Part shown: one piece after another, positions 35,648-43,699 of the stretch
How positions within the stretch are numbered: position 1 is the first letter of the stretch
How the letters are laid out: each line of letters starts with the position of its first letter
NCBI GenBank assembly: GCA_036652335.1
Contig: JAVVWB010000004.1
Span: forward strand, 62,001-126,000
DNA from: JAVVWB01 sp036652335
GTDB taxonomy: Bacteria; Synergistota; Synergistia; Synergistales; Synergistaceae
DNA length: 64,000 nt
Direction: 5' to 3'
Position numbers and translations under genes: made by a program
The notes under the pieces: generated by a model
Database searches by the model: none
What the model was told of the DNA's origin: nothing
What the model saw: only the letters and a program-made list of their open reading frames with translations

Positions 35648-36877
35648 CTAAGAAGAATAATGCCCTTTCCATACTATATTCATATAGTTTTCTGGATCAG
35701 TATCTCCCTCAGTAGAAAAAAGGAGAACTCTAGCTGTGTTATCAAGTTTTAAATAATCTCTGAGTTTATTAAGTCTCGGATCAGTCATTATTTGATATAA
35801 AGTCCCTAATGGTAGAGAGCCTGATTCTCCAGAGATAATCCTTTTGTCATTGCTAATTGGCGAGGATAAAATCCTTATCCCATTTGCACTTACCCAATCT
35901 GGTAATGATACAAAAACGCATACATGTTTCTGTAATATCTCCCAAGCAACAGGATTGACCTCACCACAGGCTAATCCTGCCATAATAGTATCCATGTCAG
36001 TCCTAACACTAATCAGTTGGTGATTCGGTGTTAAACTTGATCTATAAATGCAATTAGCTTTATTTGGTTCAACTATTATAAACTTAGGGGTATTCTCTGA
36101 ATATATATTTCTAAAATATTCAACAATGCTCCCTGCAAATGAACCTACTCCTGCTTGTAAAAATATATGGGTAGGTTGTCTCTCATTCAAATTATTAATT
36201 TGAGCATTTGCCTCATGAGCCATTGTTGTATAGCCTTGCATTATTGATTGAGGTATTTCTTTATTCATTCCCTCAATGCAAGTATCCTGTAAAAATATAC
36301 CATTTTTATCTGTTTTTGATAAGGCAAAAGCTTTTAATACACATTGATCGTAATTTAAACTTTCTGTATATACGCAAGAATTTTGTGACTTTATATTATT
36401 TATGCGAGTTTGAGTTGTACCTTTAGGAACTAATACAACAGAATTTGCTCCCAACAAACGAGCAAACCATGCAACTCCTCTACCGTGGTTGCCGTCAGTT
36501 GCAGTATAAAATGTTATTTTTGAAAGGGATTCTTTTGTGGCATTGTTATATAAAGCTTCAAATCGTATTGGGCTAGTTATATTAAATCGTGATGTCAATT
36601 CCTTGGCTATAGCAAAAGAACATCCTAATGATTTAAATGAATTAAGCCCAAACCGATAAGATTCATCTTTTACAAATATCCTTGAAAGGTTAAGCTTTTT
36701 TGCTAAACACGATAAATCTACAAGGGGTGTTTTATTATACCCTGGTATACTTAAATGAAACTCATGACTTTGTCTGATGCTTTCTTTTGTTATAAAAGGT
36801 GAAACAGTGGAAGCAGAATTATCCTCAATATTATTTATGTTCCATTTTATTTTATCTTCAAGATTTTTCATTTCCAT
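35648..36877 (-). CDS. dpaL: Diaminopropionate ammonia-lyase
   Basis: Fold-II PLP lyase that breaks 2,3-diaminopropionate to pyruvate and two ammonia. Lys82 in NSFKSLG is the PLP lysine, KDESYRFGLNS matches YgeX/DpaL, TDGNHGRGVAWFA is the phosphate-side Asn loop, and QAGVGSFAGS and SGESGSLPLG follow. 409 residues, normal length. The ATG at 36877 or the one two codons later may be the start. It stands alone with a small unknown gene, consistent with amino-acid scavenging. Confidence 0.93.
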   Translation of the reverse strand: MEMKNLEDKIKWNINNIEDNSASTVSPFITKESIRQSHEFHLSIPGYNKTPLVDLSCLAKKLNLSRIFVKDESYRFGLNSFKSLGCSFAIAKELTSRFNITSPIRFEALYNNATKESLSKITFYTATDGNHGRGVAWFARLLGANSVVLVPKGTTQTRINNIKSQNSCVYTESLNYDQCVLKAFALSKTDKNGIFLQDTCIEGMNKEIPQSIMQGYTTMAHEANAQINNLNERQPTHIFLQAGVGSFAGSIVEYFRNIYSENTPKFIIVEPNKANCIYRSSLTPNHQLISVRTDMDTIMAGLACGEVNPVAWEILQKHVCVFVSLPDWVSANGIRILSSPISNDKRIISGESGSLPLGTLYQIMTDPRLNKLRDYLKLDNTARVLLFSTEGDTDPENYMNIVWKGHYSS

Positions 36878-37106
36878 CCCGCCTTACAAATTCAATAGTA
36901 GTATTATACATTATGCTTGATGAGAAAATCGATTTTTTTACATAGAGTATAAAAACTAGAGAAAGTTAGGTATGTTAAATGCAGAAAAAATCCATTTTTA
37001 ATAAAATAATGAGAAGTATTTGATAAAGGAATTAGTTTGACTAGTTGTGTTTTTGGCAAAAATAAATATATAAATAGATAAAATCAATCTTTAGGGAGAA
37101 TGAAAG

Positions 37107-37163
37107 TCCTGTTTATCACAGGATATTAATATATTTGGGTTCAACTATCTAATATCAAATGGT
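37107..37163. repeat. Degenerate duplicate of tRNA-Val 3' flank (copy A)
   Basis: Ungapped alignment with 37576-37632 gives 43 identities in 57 by my count. It includes the TCCTGT...ACAGG hairpin arms and ends at TGGT, which in the intact copy is the reverse complement of the tRNA ACCA end. Beyond TGGT the tRNA body is not recognisable. Confidence 0.65.
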
Positions 37164-37290
37164 CCATGAGGTAAAATTTAGAGGTTCTATTGATACGTAT
37201 AAGCCTATAACAGGACTTAAAGAGTACATGTGCTTATTTATATATTATCCTTGGTATATTATTTTTCTTATTTGTATGGATTTTTGGTGA
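37159..37290 (+). CDS. Doubtful 43-residue membrane peptide or gene remnant
   Basis: The frame MVHEVKFRGSIDTYKPITGL... ends in a hydrophobic segment (about 24-40). There is no ribosome site and it overlaps the degenerate repeat, so it may be a remnant of a lost gene rather than a functional one. Reported only because the composition is protein-like. Confidence 0.2.
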   Translation: MVHEVKFRGSIDTYKPITGLKEYMCLFIYYPWYIIFLICMDFW

Positions 37291-37329
37291 GTAATATTGT
37301 AGTTAAATATCTAGAAGAAGGTGACGCTT

Positions 37330-37515
37330 ATGTTAGAATTACGTGATATTGATGTGGCTGTATATGCTGCAGGGCACAATAATTTAACGGAAGAGTTATC
37401 TGATAAAGAGTTCAAAGAAGAAGATTTTGATTATGATCTAGAGGACCACACAGTTAAAAATGTCATCCTTTTTCTTGTCTCTTTAAGTATAATTTTTATT
37501 GTTTTTTTCGAATAG
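37330..37515 (+). CDS. Small single-span membrane protein
   Basis: A 61-residue protein I do not recognise. The N-terminal 43 residues are highly acidic (LTEELSDKEFKEEDFDYDLED) and the C-terminal 17 form one hydrophobic helix ending FFE, so it would be tail-anchored with the acidic part in the cytosol. AAGGTG precedes the ATG; a GTG three codons upstream is part of that ribosome site. Followed by two hairpins. Confidence 0.6.
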   Translation: MLELRDIDVAVYAAGHNNLTEELSDKEFKEEDFDYDLEDHTVKNVILFLVSLSIIFIVFFE

Positions 37516-37516
37516 A

Positions 37517-37560
37517 AAATAAGTTGAAAGTCGCTCTTAGGAGTGGCATATAACTTATTT
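37517..37560. other. Two-helix stem-loop downstream of the small membrane protein
   Basis: AAATAAGTT (37517-37525) pairs with AACTTATTT (37552-37560). Inside, GTCGCTC (37530-37536) pairs with GAGTGGC (37541-37547) around the loop TTAG. It starts two bases after the stop codon. It could stabilise the 3' end of the messenger or be part of a small RNA. Confidence 0.45.
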
Positions 37561-37570
37561 ACAAACAGCA

Positions 37571-37597
37571 AAAAGCCCTGTTTGTCACAGGGCTTTT
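37571..37597. terminator. Bidirectional terminator beside tRNA-Val
   Basis: AAAAGCCCTGT, five-base loop, ACAGGGCTTTT: an 11-pair stem with T-rich 3' sides on both strands. It serves the minus-strand tRNA-Val and the plus-strand small membrane protein. Confidence 0.85.
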
Positions 37598-37632
37598 ATA
37601 TATATGCTTTGAACCATTTAATATTAAGTGGT
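37576..37632. repeat. Intact copy of the tRNA-Val 3' flank (copy B)
   Basis: The functional version of the sequence repeated at 37107-37163. It covers the terminator and the spacer up to the CCA end of tRNA-Val. Confidence 0.6.
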
Positions 37633-37703
37633 GGGAGATAAAGGAATCGAACCTTCGACAGCCACCGTGTGAGGATGGAGCTCTACCTCTGAGCTAATCT
37701 CCC
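37629..37703 (-). tRNA. tRNA-Val (CAC)
   Basis: 75 bases with encoded CCA. Acceptor GGGAGAT pairs with ATCTCCC, the anticodon stem is CCATC/GGTGG, and the loop CTCACAC gives anticodon CAC, which reads GTG. The D and T arms are canonical. The terminator lies 30 bases downstream. Confidence 0.92.
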
Positions 37704-37831
37704 ATGAACAATTGAAAATTATACTTGTATTTAGAAAATTTTACAAGCTATTGTATACTATTATGCAAGGTATGGTAATATACTATATTAGATTTAAAAA
37801 TAGTTCTTATATATACAGGGAGATGAACGAA

Positions 37832-38665
37832 ATGATAACATGTTCAAAAATGAATGGAAATGGGAATGATTTCTTAATTATAAATAATATGGATTTAAAG
37901 TATGACACAAGTACTTTAATAGGTTTAACAAAGAAAATATGCAGAAGAAGAGAATCAATTGGTGCTGATGGACTTTTGGTCGTTGAACCATCAAATGTAC
38001 ATGCATTTAAAATGCGCTTAATAAATAGGGATGGCGTCGAGGGTGAGATGTGTGGAAATGGTGCTAGATGCATGGCAAGATATGCCTATGAAAAGAAAAT
38101 TATTGATGATAAAAAAATGACCTTTGAGACCCTTGGCGGAGATGTAGAAGCAGAGGTAAATGGGAATCGAGTTATATTAAAATTAGCAGAAGTCGACTTA
38201 GATAATGCAGTTGTTGACAAGATGGATCAGGTAGGAGATTTTAATTTTAGTTATACCTATATGGTTGTTGGTGTCCCTCACGTTGTGATTTTTGAAAGTA
38301 TTCGCCGTAGTGATGACGAATACCGCAAGTATGGAAGGCTTATAAGAAATAGGCTCGACTTATTTCCAGAAGGTGCTAATGTTAATTTCGTTGTGGCAAG
38401 GGAAGACAAGAAAGACACCTTAGATGTGGTTACTTATGAAAGAGGAGTCGAAGATTTGACGTTATCATGCGGTACCGGGTCAACAGCAAGTGCAATTGCA
38501 TCCGTTCTTATCGGTTTAACTGGACCGAATGTTGATGTCTTCAATCCAGGAGGGCTTAATAAAGTTTCTATAAAATTTGAGTCTAGTAACAAAATTGTTC
38601 CAAAGTTAGAGGGCGGGGCACTTCTTGTAGCGGATTTGACTTTAACTGAAGAAGCTTTGGCGTAA
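37832..38665 (+). CDS. dapF: Diaminopimelate epimerase
   Basis: LL- to meso-diaminopimelate epimerase for lysine and peptidoglycan. With the ATG behind AGGGAG it is 277 residues. The two catalytic cysteines are Cys74 in EMCGNGARC and Cys213 in LSCGTGSTAS. MNGNGNDF near the start is the family signature. A 40-codon open extension upstream lacks a ribosome site and reaches the tRNA. It heads the dapF-lepB-rbgA-rnhB-yraN group. Confidence 0.95.
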   Translation: MITCSKMNGNGNDFLIINNMDLKYDTSTLIGLTKKICRRRESIGADGLLVVEPSNVHAFKMRLINRDGVEGEMCGNGARCMARYAYEKKIIDDKKMTFETLGGDVEAEVNGNRVILKLAEVDLDNAVVDKMDQVGDFNFSYTYMVVGVPHVVIFESIRRSDDEYRKYGRLIRNRLDLFPEGANVNFVVAREDKKDTLDVVTYERGVEDLTLSCGTGSTASAIASVLIGLTGPNVDVFNPGGLNKVSIKFESSNKIVPKLEGGALLVADLTLTEEALA

Positions 38666-38699
38666 CACTATATACAAAATAATTTGGGGGAATTTTAAA

Positions 38700-39215
38700 A
38701 TGCCTAAACCATGGTGGAGAGAAACAGTAGAAACGGTACTTTGGGCCCTAGTTTTGGCCTTTATATTAAGGACATTTATTATTCAAGCATTCTGGATCCC
38801 GAGTGGTTCAATGATACCTACTTTAGAAGTTGGAGATAGAGTACTTGTTTTGAAATTTTGGTATAAATTACCTGGTATAGATTTGAAACGCGGTGATATT
38901 GTTGTCTTCAAATACCCTGTTGACCCAAGACGAGATTTTGTAAAAAGAATAGTTGGTTTACCAGGGGATAAAGTGGAAATAAAAGATGGAACAGTGTTTA
39001 TCAATGACAAGGAACTTTTTGAGCCATATGTAAAAAATATGGATACTTATGATATGGAGGCACAACTTATCCCTGATAATAAATATTTCTGTCTAGGTGA
39101 CAATAGGCCGAATTCTCAAGATGGTCGTTTCTGGGGATATGTACCCAAAAATTTCTTTAAAGGGCCCGCTGTATTTAGATATTGGCCACTTAACAGAATA
39201 GGATTAATACAGTAA
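38700..39215 (+). CDS. lepB: Signal peptidase I
   Basis: Membrane-bound Ser/Lys protease that removes signal peptides of exported proteins. 171 residues with one N-terminal transmembrane helix (about 11-30), Ser37 in IPSGSMIPTL, Lys82 in RDFVKRIVGLPGD, and the C-terminal GDNRPNSQDGRFWG box. Single-span form as in Firmicutes. GGGGG precedes the ATG; the stop overlaps the rbgA ATG. Confidence 0.95.
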   Translation: MPKPWWRETVETVLWALVLAFILRTFIIQAFWIPSGSMIPTLEVGDRVLVLKFWYKLPGIDLKRGDIVVFKYPVDPRRDFVKRIVGLPGDKVEIKDGTVFINDKELFEPYVKNMDTYDMEAQLIPDNKYFCLGDNRPNSQDGRFWGYVPKNFFKGPAVFRYWPLNRIGLIQ

Positions 39216-40048
39216 TGGGGCGTACAGTATGGTATCCTGGTCATATGGCGAAAGGCAAGAGACAACTCGAAGCTCTTGCAAAAAACATAGACCTACTGAT
39301 TGAAGTTAGAGATGCAAGAGCACCAAGTTTGACATCCTCACCATTGCTAAATCTTTTTGCACCTAAAATACAATTAATGGTGGTCCTTTCTAAAGCTGAC
39401 CTAGCTGATGATAAAATTACACAACTTTGGACAGAGTCATTGAAGAAAAAGGGATTTTTGACATGGCCACTTGATCTTAGAAAAGGTGGTATGTCAAAAG
39501 TAAAAAAGACATTATCTGAAAAAAAACCACAATTTAGAGATCTAAGAATGGCTGTCGTAGGGACACCAAATGTGGGAAAGTCGATGTTAATAAATCAGCT
39601 TGTGGGTAGAAAGGCTGCCCCTGTTGGTGGAATTCCAGGTATAACTAAAGGTGTATCATGGTTTAAGGGACAAGGGTATCTCCTTGTTGATTCACCTGGT
39701 ATACTTGACCCTCACAGTGATTCCAGAGCTCATCGCTTAATTTCTTGGATTGGTTCTTCTAGAAGTCAGGTCATTGGTAACTGGGAAGAACATGCTAAAG
39801 ACTGTATGACGTTTATGATAAAGAAAAATCTATGGTCAGGTGTAGAGAGATCATGGGGAATCGCAGAAGATACAGATACATCCTTATTGCTTGAAAAAGT
39901 GGCATGTCGACTAGGTCGAATTTTGCCTGGTAACAAACCAGATTTAGAAGGAGCTGGAAAGGCTTTCCTTGATGCATTTGCTACTGGGAAATTGGGTAAA
40001 ATGAGTTTTGAAAAACCAGGTGATGCTCCATTGTGGGAATCTTTATGA
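39215..40048 (+). CDS. rbgA: Ribosome biogenesis GTPase RbgA (YlqF)
   Basis: GTPase for late assembly of the 50S subunit. It has circularly permuted G motifs: LSKADL (G4) precedes GTPNVGKS (G1) and DSPGIL (G3). 277 residues, normal. Starts at TAATG overlapping lepB and ends in ATGA overlapping rnhB, an arrangement (lepB-rbgA-rnhB) familiar from Bacillus. Confidence 0.94.
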   Translation: MGRTVWYPGHMAKGKRQLEALAKNIDLLIEVRDARAPSLTSSPLLNLFAPKIQLMVVLSKADLADDKITQLWTESLKKKGFLTWPLDLRKGGMSKVKKTLSEKKPQFRDLRMAVVGTPNVGKSMLINQLVGRKAAPVGGIPGITKGVSWFKGQGYLLVDSPGILDPHSDSRAHRLISWIGSSRSQVIGNWEEHAKDCMTFMIKKNLWSGVERSWGIAEDTDTSLLLEKVACRLGRILPGNKPDLEGAGKAFLDAFATGKLGKMSFEKPGDAPLWESL

Positions 40049-40629
40049 TTTCAGAAACGAGGAAAATGTATATAGCAGGTACTGATGAAGCAGGTAGAGG
40101 CCCTTTAGCCGGACCTGTTGTTGCAGCTGCCGCTATTTTAACGAATGAACAACGTAAAATTTTGATAGATATGGGACTAAATGATTCAAAAAAAGTTTCT
40201 CCTAAACTAAGAGAGACTCTTTTTATTAAGATGTGTGAAATGGGTGTGCTTTGGAAAGCACAAGCGGCAACAAATACAAAAATTGACGATATAAACATAC
40301 TCCAGGCTTCACTATGGTGCATGAAGAAATCTGTATATAAGTTACCCCAAATTCCTAGTTTAGTTTTGGTTGACGGAAATAAACTTATATCAGATTTTAC
40401 AATTAATCAGAAGTGTATTGTAAAAGGAGATTCAAGAGTTCCTGTAATTGCAGCCGCATCAATAGTTGCAAAAGTTTTAAGAGACAAAATAATGTTGCGT
40501 TATGATACGCTTTATCCAGGTTATTCTTTTGCAAAGAATAAAGGTTATCCTTCATTAGAACACAGAAACAAGATATTAGAAATAGGCTATACACCGATAC
40601 ATCGTCTTACATTTTCAGGTGTTAAATAG
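40045..40629 (+). CDS. rnhB: Ribonuclease HII
   Basis: Removes ribonucleotides from DNA and RNA:DNA hybrids. 194 residues; GTDEAGRGPLAGPVVAAA holds the catalytic Asp14-Glu15, and KGDSRVPVIAAASIVAKV carries the further acidic residue. Start ATGA overlaps the rbgA stop. Complete. Confidence 0.95.
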   Translation: MISETRKMYIAGTDEAGRGPLAGPVVAAAAILTNEQRKILIDMGLNDSKKVSPKLRETLFIKMCEMGVLWKAQAATNTKIDDINILQASLWCMKKSVYKLPQIPSLVLVDGNKLISDFTINQKCIVKGDSRVPVIAAASIVAKVLRDKIMLRYDTLYPGYSFAKNKGYPSLEHRNKILEIGYTPIHRLTFSGVK

Positions 40630-40642
40630 GAGAGTGTATTTT

Positions 40643-41098
40643 ATGTCATTGGAGAGAGCACTGTCGGAGTCAATTCAAGATAGTATTCCTAGGGCTTTTT
40701 GTAATCACAAGCCTCTTAGTTTTAATTCTGATATCCCTGAACACCTTAAGCTTGGAATTTTTGGTGAAAATTTAGCAGAGAAATTTCTTCAAGACAATGG
40801 ATACAAAATTATTGATAGAAACAAACGCTATAAAACTGGTGAAATTGATATTATAGCTTTAATTGACAATGAAATTGTTTTTGCCGAGGTAAGAACAAGA
40901 AGTGTGAACTCATTAATGCCATCAGACAAGACAATTGGACCGTTAAAATTTAAAAAAATGCAACATGCTGCACAAATATGGATTGAGAGTAATTGTTATG
41001 ATGGATTTTGTAGAATAGATCTTATTGCGATAACTATATATCAAGATAATTCACACCGAATTGAACATATAAAGGGTATTACGGAGGTAATGCAATGA
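40643..41098 (+). CDS. YraN family (UPF0102) nuclease-fold protein
   Basis: 151-residue member of the UPF0102 endonuclease-like family. GEIDIIALIDNEIVFAEVRTR is the restriction-fold core (D-x-n-ExK-type, here with Arg at the Lys position). LGIFGENLAEKFLQDNGYKI precedes it. Function is not established. GGAGAG precedes the ATG. Lies between rnhB and comM, a common position. Confidence 0.85.
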   Translation: MSLERALSESIQDSIPRAFCNHKPLSFNSDIPEHLKLGIFGENLAEKFLQDNGYKIIDRNKRYKTGEIDIIALIDNEIVFAEVRTRSVNSLMPSDKTIGPLKFKKMQHAAQIWIESNCYDGFCRIDLIAITIYQDNSHRIEHIKGITEVMQ

Positions 41099-42609
41099 AT
41101 CCAATATCTGGTATAACCTTAAGGGGTGTCAATGCCTTTCCTGTTGAAGTCGAAGTTGAAACAACGGGAGGGCTCTTTGTTATGTCAATCGTTGGGTTGC
41201 CTGATACTGCAGTTAAAGAATCGCGTGAAAGAGTTAGAGCGGCGCTGAGAAGTATAGGCGTAAACATAAAAGGAAGAGTCGCAATCAATTTAGCTCCAGC
41301 TGATATACCCAAAGAAGGTGCGTTGCTTGATTTAGCTATTGCAGTGGCAATTGCTGCGTCACAGATTGGATTAAAGGTAAACAAGCCTTCGCTTTTTATG
41401 GGTGAACTTGCACTTGATGGTAGATTGAGAAAAGTTAACGGTGCTGTTGCTGCTGCATTTTTAGCGAGAGAGATGAATCTTGATCTATATATACCAGAAG
41501 AAAATGCTTTTGAAGTAGGTTTAGTAGATGGAGTCAATGCATTTCAAGTTAAAAATTTGAATGATCTTTTTGAACATCTAAGAGGTAATATATCTCTTGC
41601 TTCAGTTAATAAAAGTGTTGTTCATGATGAGATGTCTGTTGTTACCCCTGATTTTTCAGACATAAAAGGGCAATCATACGCAAAAAGAGCTCTTGAAGTC
41701 GCTGCTGCAGGTCATCACAATTTATTGTTGGTAGGCTCTCCAGGGTCTGGTAAGACAATGTTAGCTAGAGCTTTAAAAGGAATATTACCTCCCCTTTCTG
41801 ATGATGAATTGATGGAGGTTCTCTTATTAAAAAGCACAATGGGAGTTAATTTTGCAAACTTGAGAGAAAGGCCTTTCCGCTCTGTGCACCATACAGCTAG
41901 TTCTGTTGCTCTTTGTGGGGGTGGAACACACCTAAAACCTGGAGAAATTAGTTTGGCTTCTTGTGGTGTGCTATTTCTTGATGAGTTCCCTGAGTTTACA
42001 CGAGATGTTTTAGAAGCTTTAAGACAGCCACTAGAAGATAGGTGTATAACCGTGAGTCGTGCTGCAGGGAGTGTGACTTATCCAGCTAAAGTTCTATTAG
42101 TTGCGGCATGCAATCCGTGTCCTTGTGGATACGCAGGAGATCCAATTGAAAGATGCACGTGTTCTAATTCTAGTATTGAACGTTACACAAAAAGACTTTC
42201 TGGCCCAATATTAGATAGAATTGATTTGCATATCTCTGTTCCTCGTTTAATGCCAGAGGAATTGATTAATATTTCTGGTAATTTAGCGGAGAGCAGTCAA
42301 GAAATAAGAAAAAGAGTTTGTAGTGCAAAACTTATCCAAGAAAACCGCTGGAAAAAACATGGTTTCTACAGCAACTCTGAAATTCCAGAAAAAATACTGA
42401 GAGAAGAATTAAACCTTGTTCCTGAGGTAAAAAACTTTATATTGATGACGCTAGGTAAAATAAGACTATCAGGACGCGGTGTCTCCAGAGTCTTACGTGT
42501 TTCTAGAACTATAGCCGATTTAGACAATTCTGAACGTATAGAAATTAAGCATGTTGCAGAGGCATTAAGTTATCGGGAAGGGGAGGCTCTAAGTTGGATG
42601 AAACATTAG
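41095..42609 (+). CDS. comM: ComM/YifB-family Mg-chelatase-like ATPase
   Basis: AAA+ ATPase; in Vibrio and Haemophilus ComM is a branch-migration helicase that helps integrate incoming DNA in transformation. 504 residues: N-terminal ribosomal S5-like domain, Walker A GSPGSGKT at about 215-222, Walker B LFLDEFPEF, and a Cys-rich insert AACNPCPCGYAGDPIERCTC. ATGA overlap with yraN; dprA overlaps its end. The comM-dprA pair supports competence. Confidence 0.92.
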   Translation: MNPISGITLRGVNAFPVEVEVETTGGLFVMSIVGLPDTAVKESRERVRAALRSIGVNIKGRVAINLAPADIPKEGALLDLAIAVAIAASQIGLKVNKPSLFMGELALDGRLRKVNGAVAAAFLAREMNLDLYIPEENAFEVGLVDGVNAFQVKNLNDLFEHLRGNISLASVNKSVVHDEMSVVTPDFSDIKGQSYAKRALEVAAAGHHNLLLVGSPGSGKTMLARALKGILPPLSDDELMEVLLLKSTMGVNFANLRERPFRSVHHTASSVALCGGGTHLKPGEISLASCGVLFLDEFPEFTRDVLEALRQPLEDRCITVSRAAGSVTYPAKVLLVAACNPCPCGYAGDPIERCTCSNSSIERYTKRLSGPILDRIDLHISVPRLMPEELINISGNLAESSQEIRKRVCSAKLIQENRWKKHGFYSNSEIPEKILREELNLVPEVKNFILMTLGKIRLSGRGVSRVLRVSRTIADLDNSERIEIKHVAEALSYREGEALSWMKH

Positions 42610-43685
42610 AATCTCTCTTGTTGCTCAATGCAATAGGTGCCGACTACAGGCTCTTAAATAAAATTAATCTGTTGGGTCTACATATTGAAGAAATAAAGAA
42701 AAATATTAATGTATTTCAAAAAGAACATTTACTTACGGAAAATGCAATTAATAACTTAGTCAAAAAAATTTCTTCAAACTGGTGTGAGAATGAACTGGAA
42801 AAAGCAACTAGATACGATACAAATATTATAAAATGTTTCGATAGTGATTATCCTCAGGAACTTTTTGATTTAAAAGATGCTCCTCTTATACTTTACTGTA
42901 AAGGGAATTTATCTAGAAAAGCAGAAAAAATATATGCTATTGTTGGTACTAGAAATGCGTCGCCTTATGCAAAAAAAGTTGCATATAATTTGGGTTCTCT
43001 TTGTTCAAAACATAGTTGTGTTGCAGTAAGTGGAGGTGCATATGGTATTGATTCGGAAGTTCATTTGGGTGTATGTGCTTCTGGTGGTGTTACATACTCA
43101 GTATTAGGGTCAGGTGTTGATGTATCGTTCCCTTCATCAAATAGAGAATTGTTTTGTAATATTGTTACTAAAGGTGCTTTGATTTCTGAGTTTCCCATGG
43201 GTGAAAAACCTAAACCATGGAACTTTCCTAAACGAAATAGGATAATAGCTGCTTTGTCAGAAAAACTTCTTGTAGTTGAAGCTCCATTAAAAAGTGGCGC
43301 AATGATTACTTCTAAAATTGCACTGGAACTTGGCAGAGAAGTATGGGCTGTTCCGGGTAGAATTACGGATTCTTTCTCAGAGGGAAACAATCGACTTATA
43401 TTCGATGGTGCTTATCCATACTTAGACGAAAGGGATTTCTTTGATATAGAAAACTCATTTTCTAACTCAACAATAAATAGTGCCATGAGAAATGATTTTA
43501 TAAAACTTTCTTTGCTAGAGCAACGGGTTTTGGCTTTTGTAAAACAAAGTGGAGAACAAACAGTTGATAGTATTGTGGGTGCTCTTGCATTATCAAGCAC
43601 AGAGGTTTTAACATCGCTATCAATTTTAATAGTAAACGATTTGATTTATAAATCAGGGACAGGACGATATTCTGCCAATATATAA
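42594..43685 (+). CDS. dprA: DNA-processing protein DprA
   Basis: Loads RecA on single-stranded DNA taken up in transformation. 363 residues from the TTG behind GGGGAGG: N-terminal SAM/HhH-like domain, then the Rossmann core (IYAIVGTRNASPYAKKVA, SGGAYGIDSEVH, LGSGVDVSFPSSNREL, FPKRNRIIAALSEKLLVVEA), then a C-terminal winged helix. Complete. topA follows. Confidence 0.94.
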   Translation: MDETLESLLLLNAIGADYRLLNKINLLGLHIEEIKKNINVFQKEHLLTENAINNLVKKISSNWCENELEKATRYDTNIIKCFDSDYPQELFDLKDAPLILYCKGNLSRKAEKIYAIVGTRNASPYAKKVAYNLGSLCSKHSCVAVSGGAYGIDSEVHLGVCASGGVTYSVLGSGVDVSFPSSNRELFCNIVTKGALISEFPMGEKPKPWNFPKRNRIIAALSEKLLVVEAPLKSGAMITSKIALELGREVWAVPGRITDSFSEGNNRLIFDGAYPYLDERDFFDIENSFSNSTINSAMRNDFIKLSLLEQRVLAFVKQSGEQTVDSIVGALALSSTEVLTSLSILIVNDLIYKSGTGRYSANI

Positions 43686-43699
43686 ATGGGGTGTTTTAT

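Larger units (their letters stand above)
36878..37329. other. Intergenic region with decayed sequence
   Basis: About 450 bases, longer than other gaps here. It holds no solid gene. It contains a degenerate copy (37107-37163) of the tRNA-Val downstream flank and one weak 43-codon frame (37159-37290). The left part has no feature I can name, although the dpaL promoter must lie there. Confidence 0.5.
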
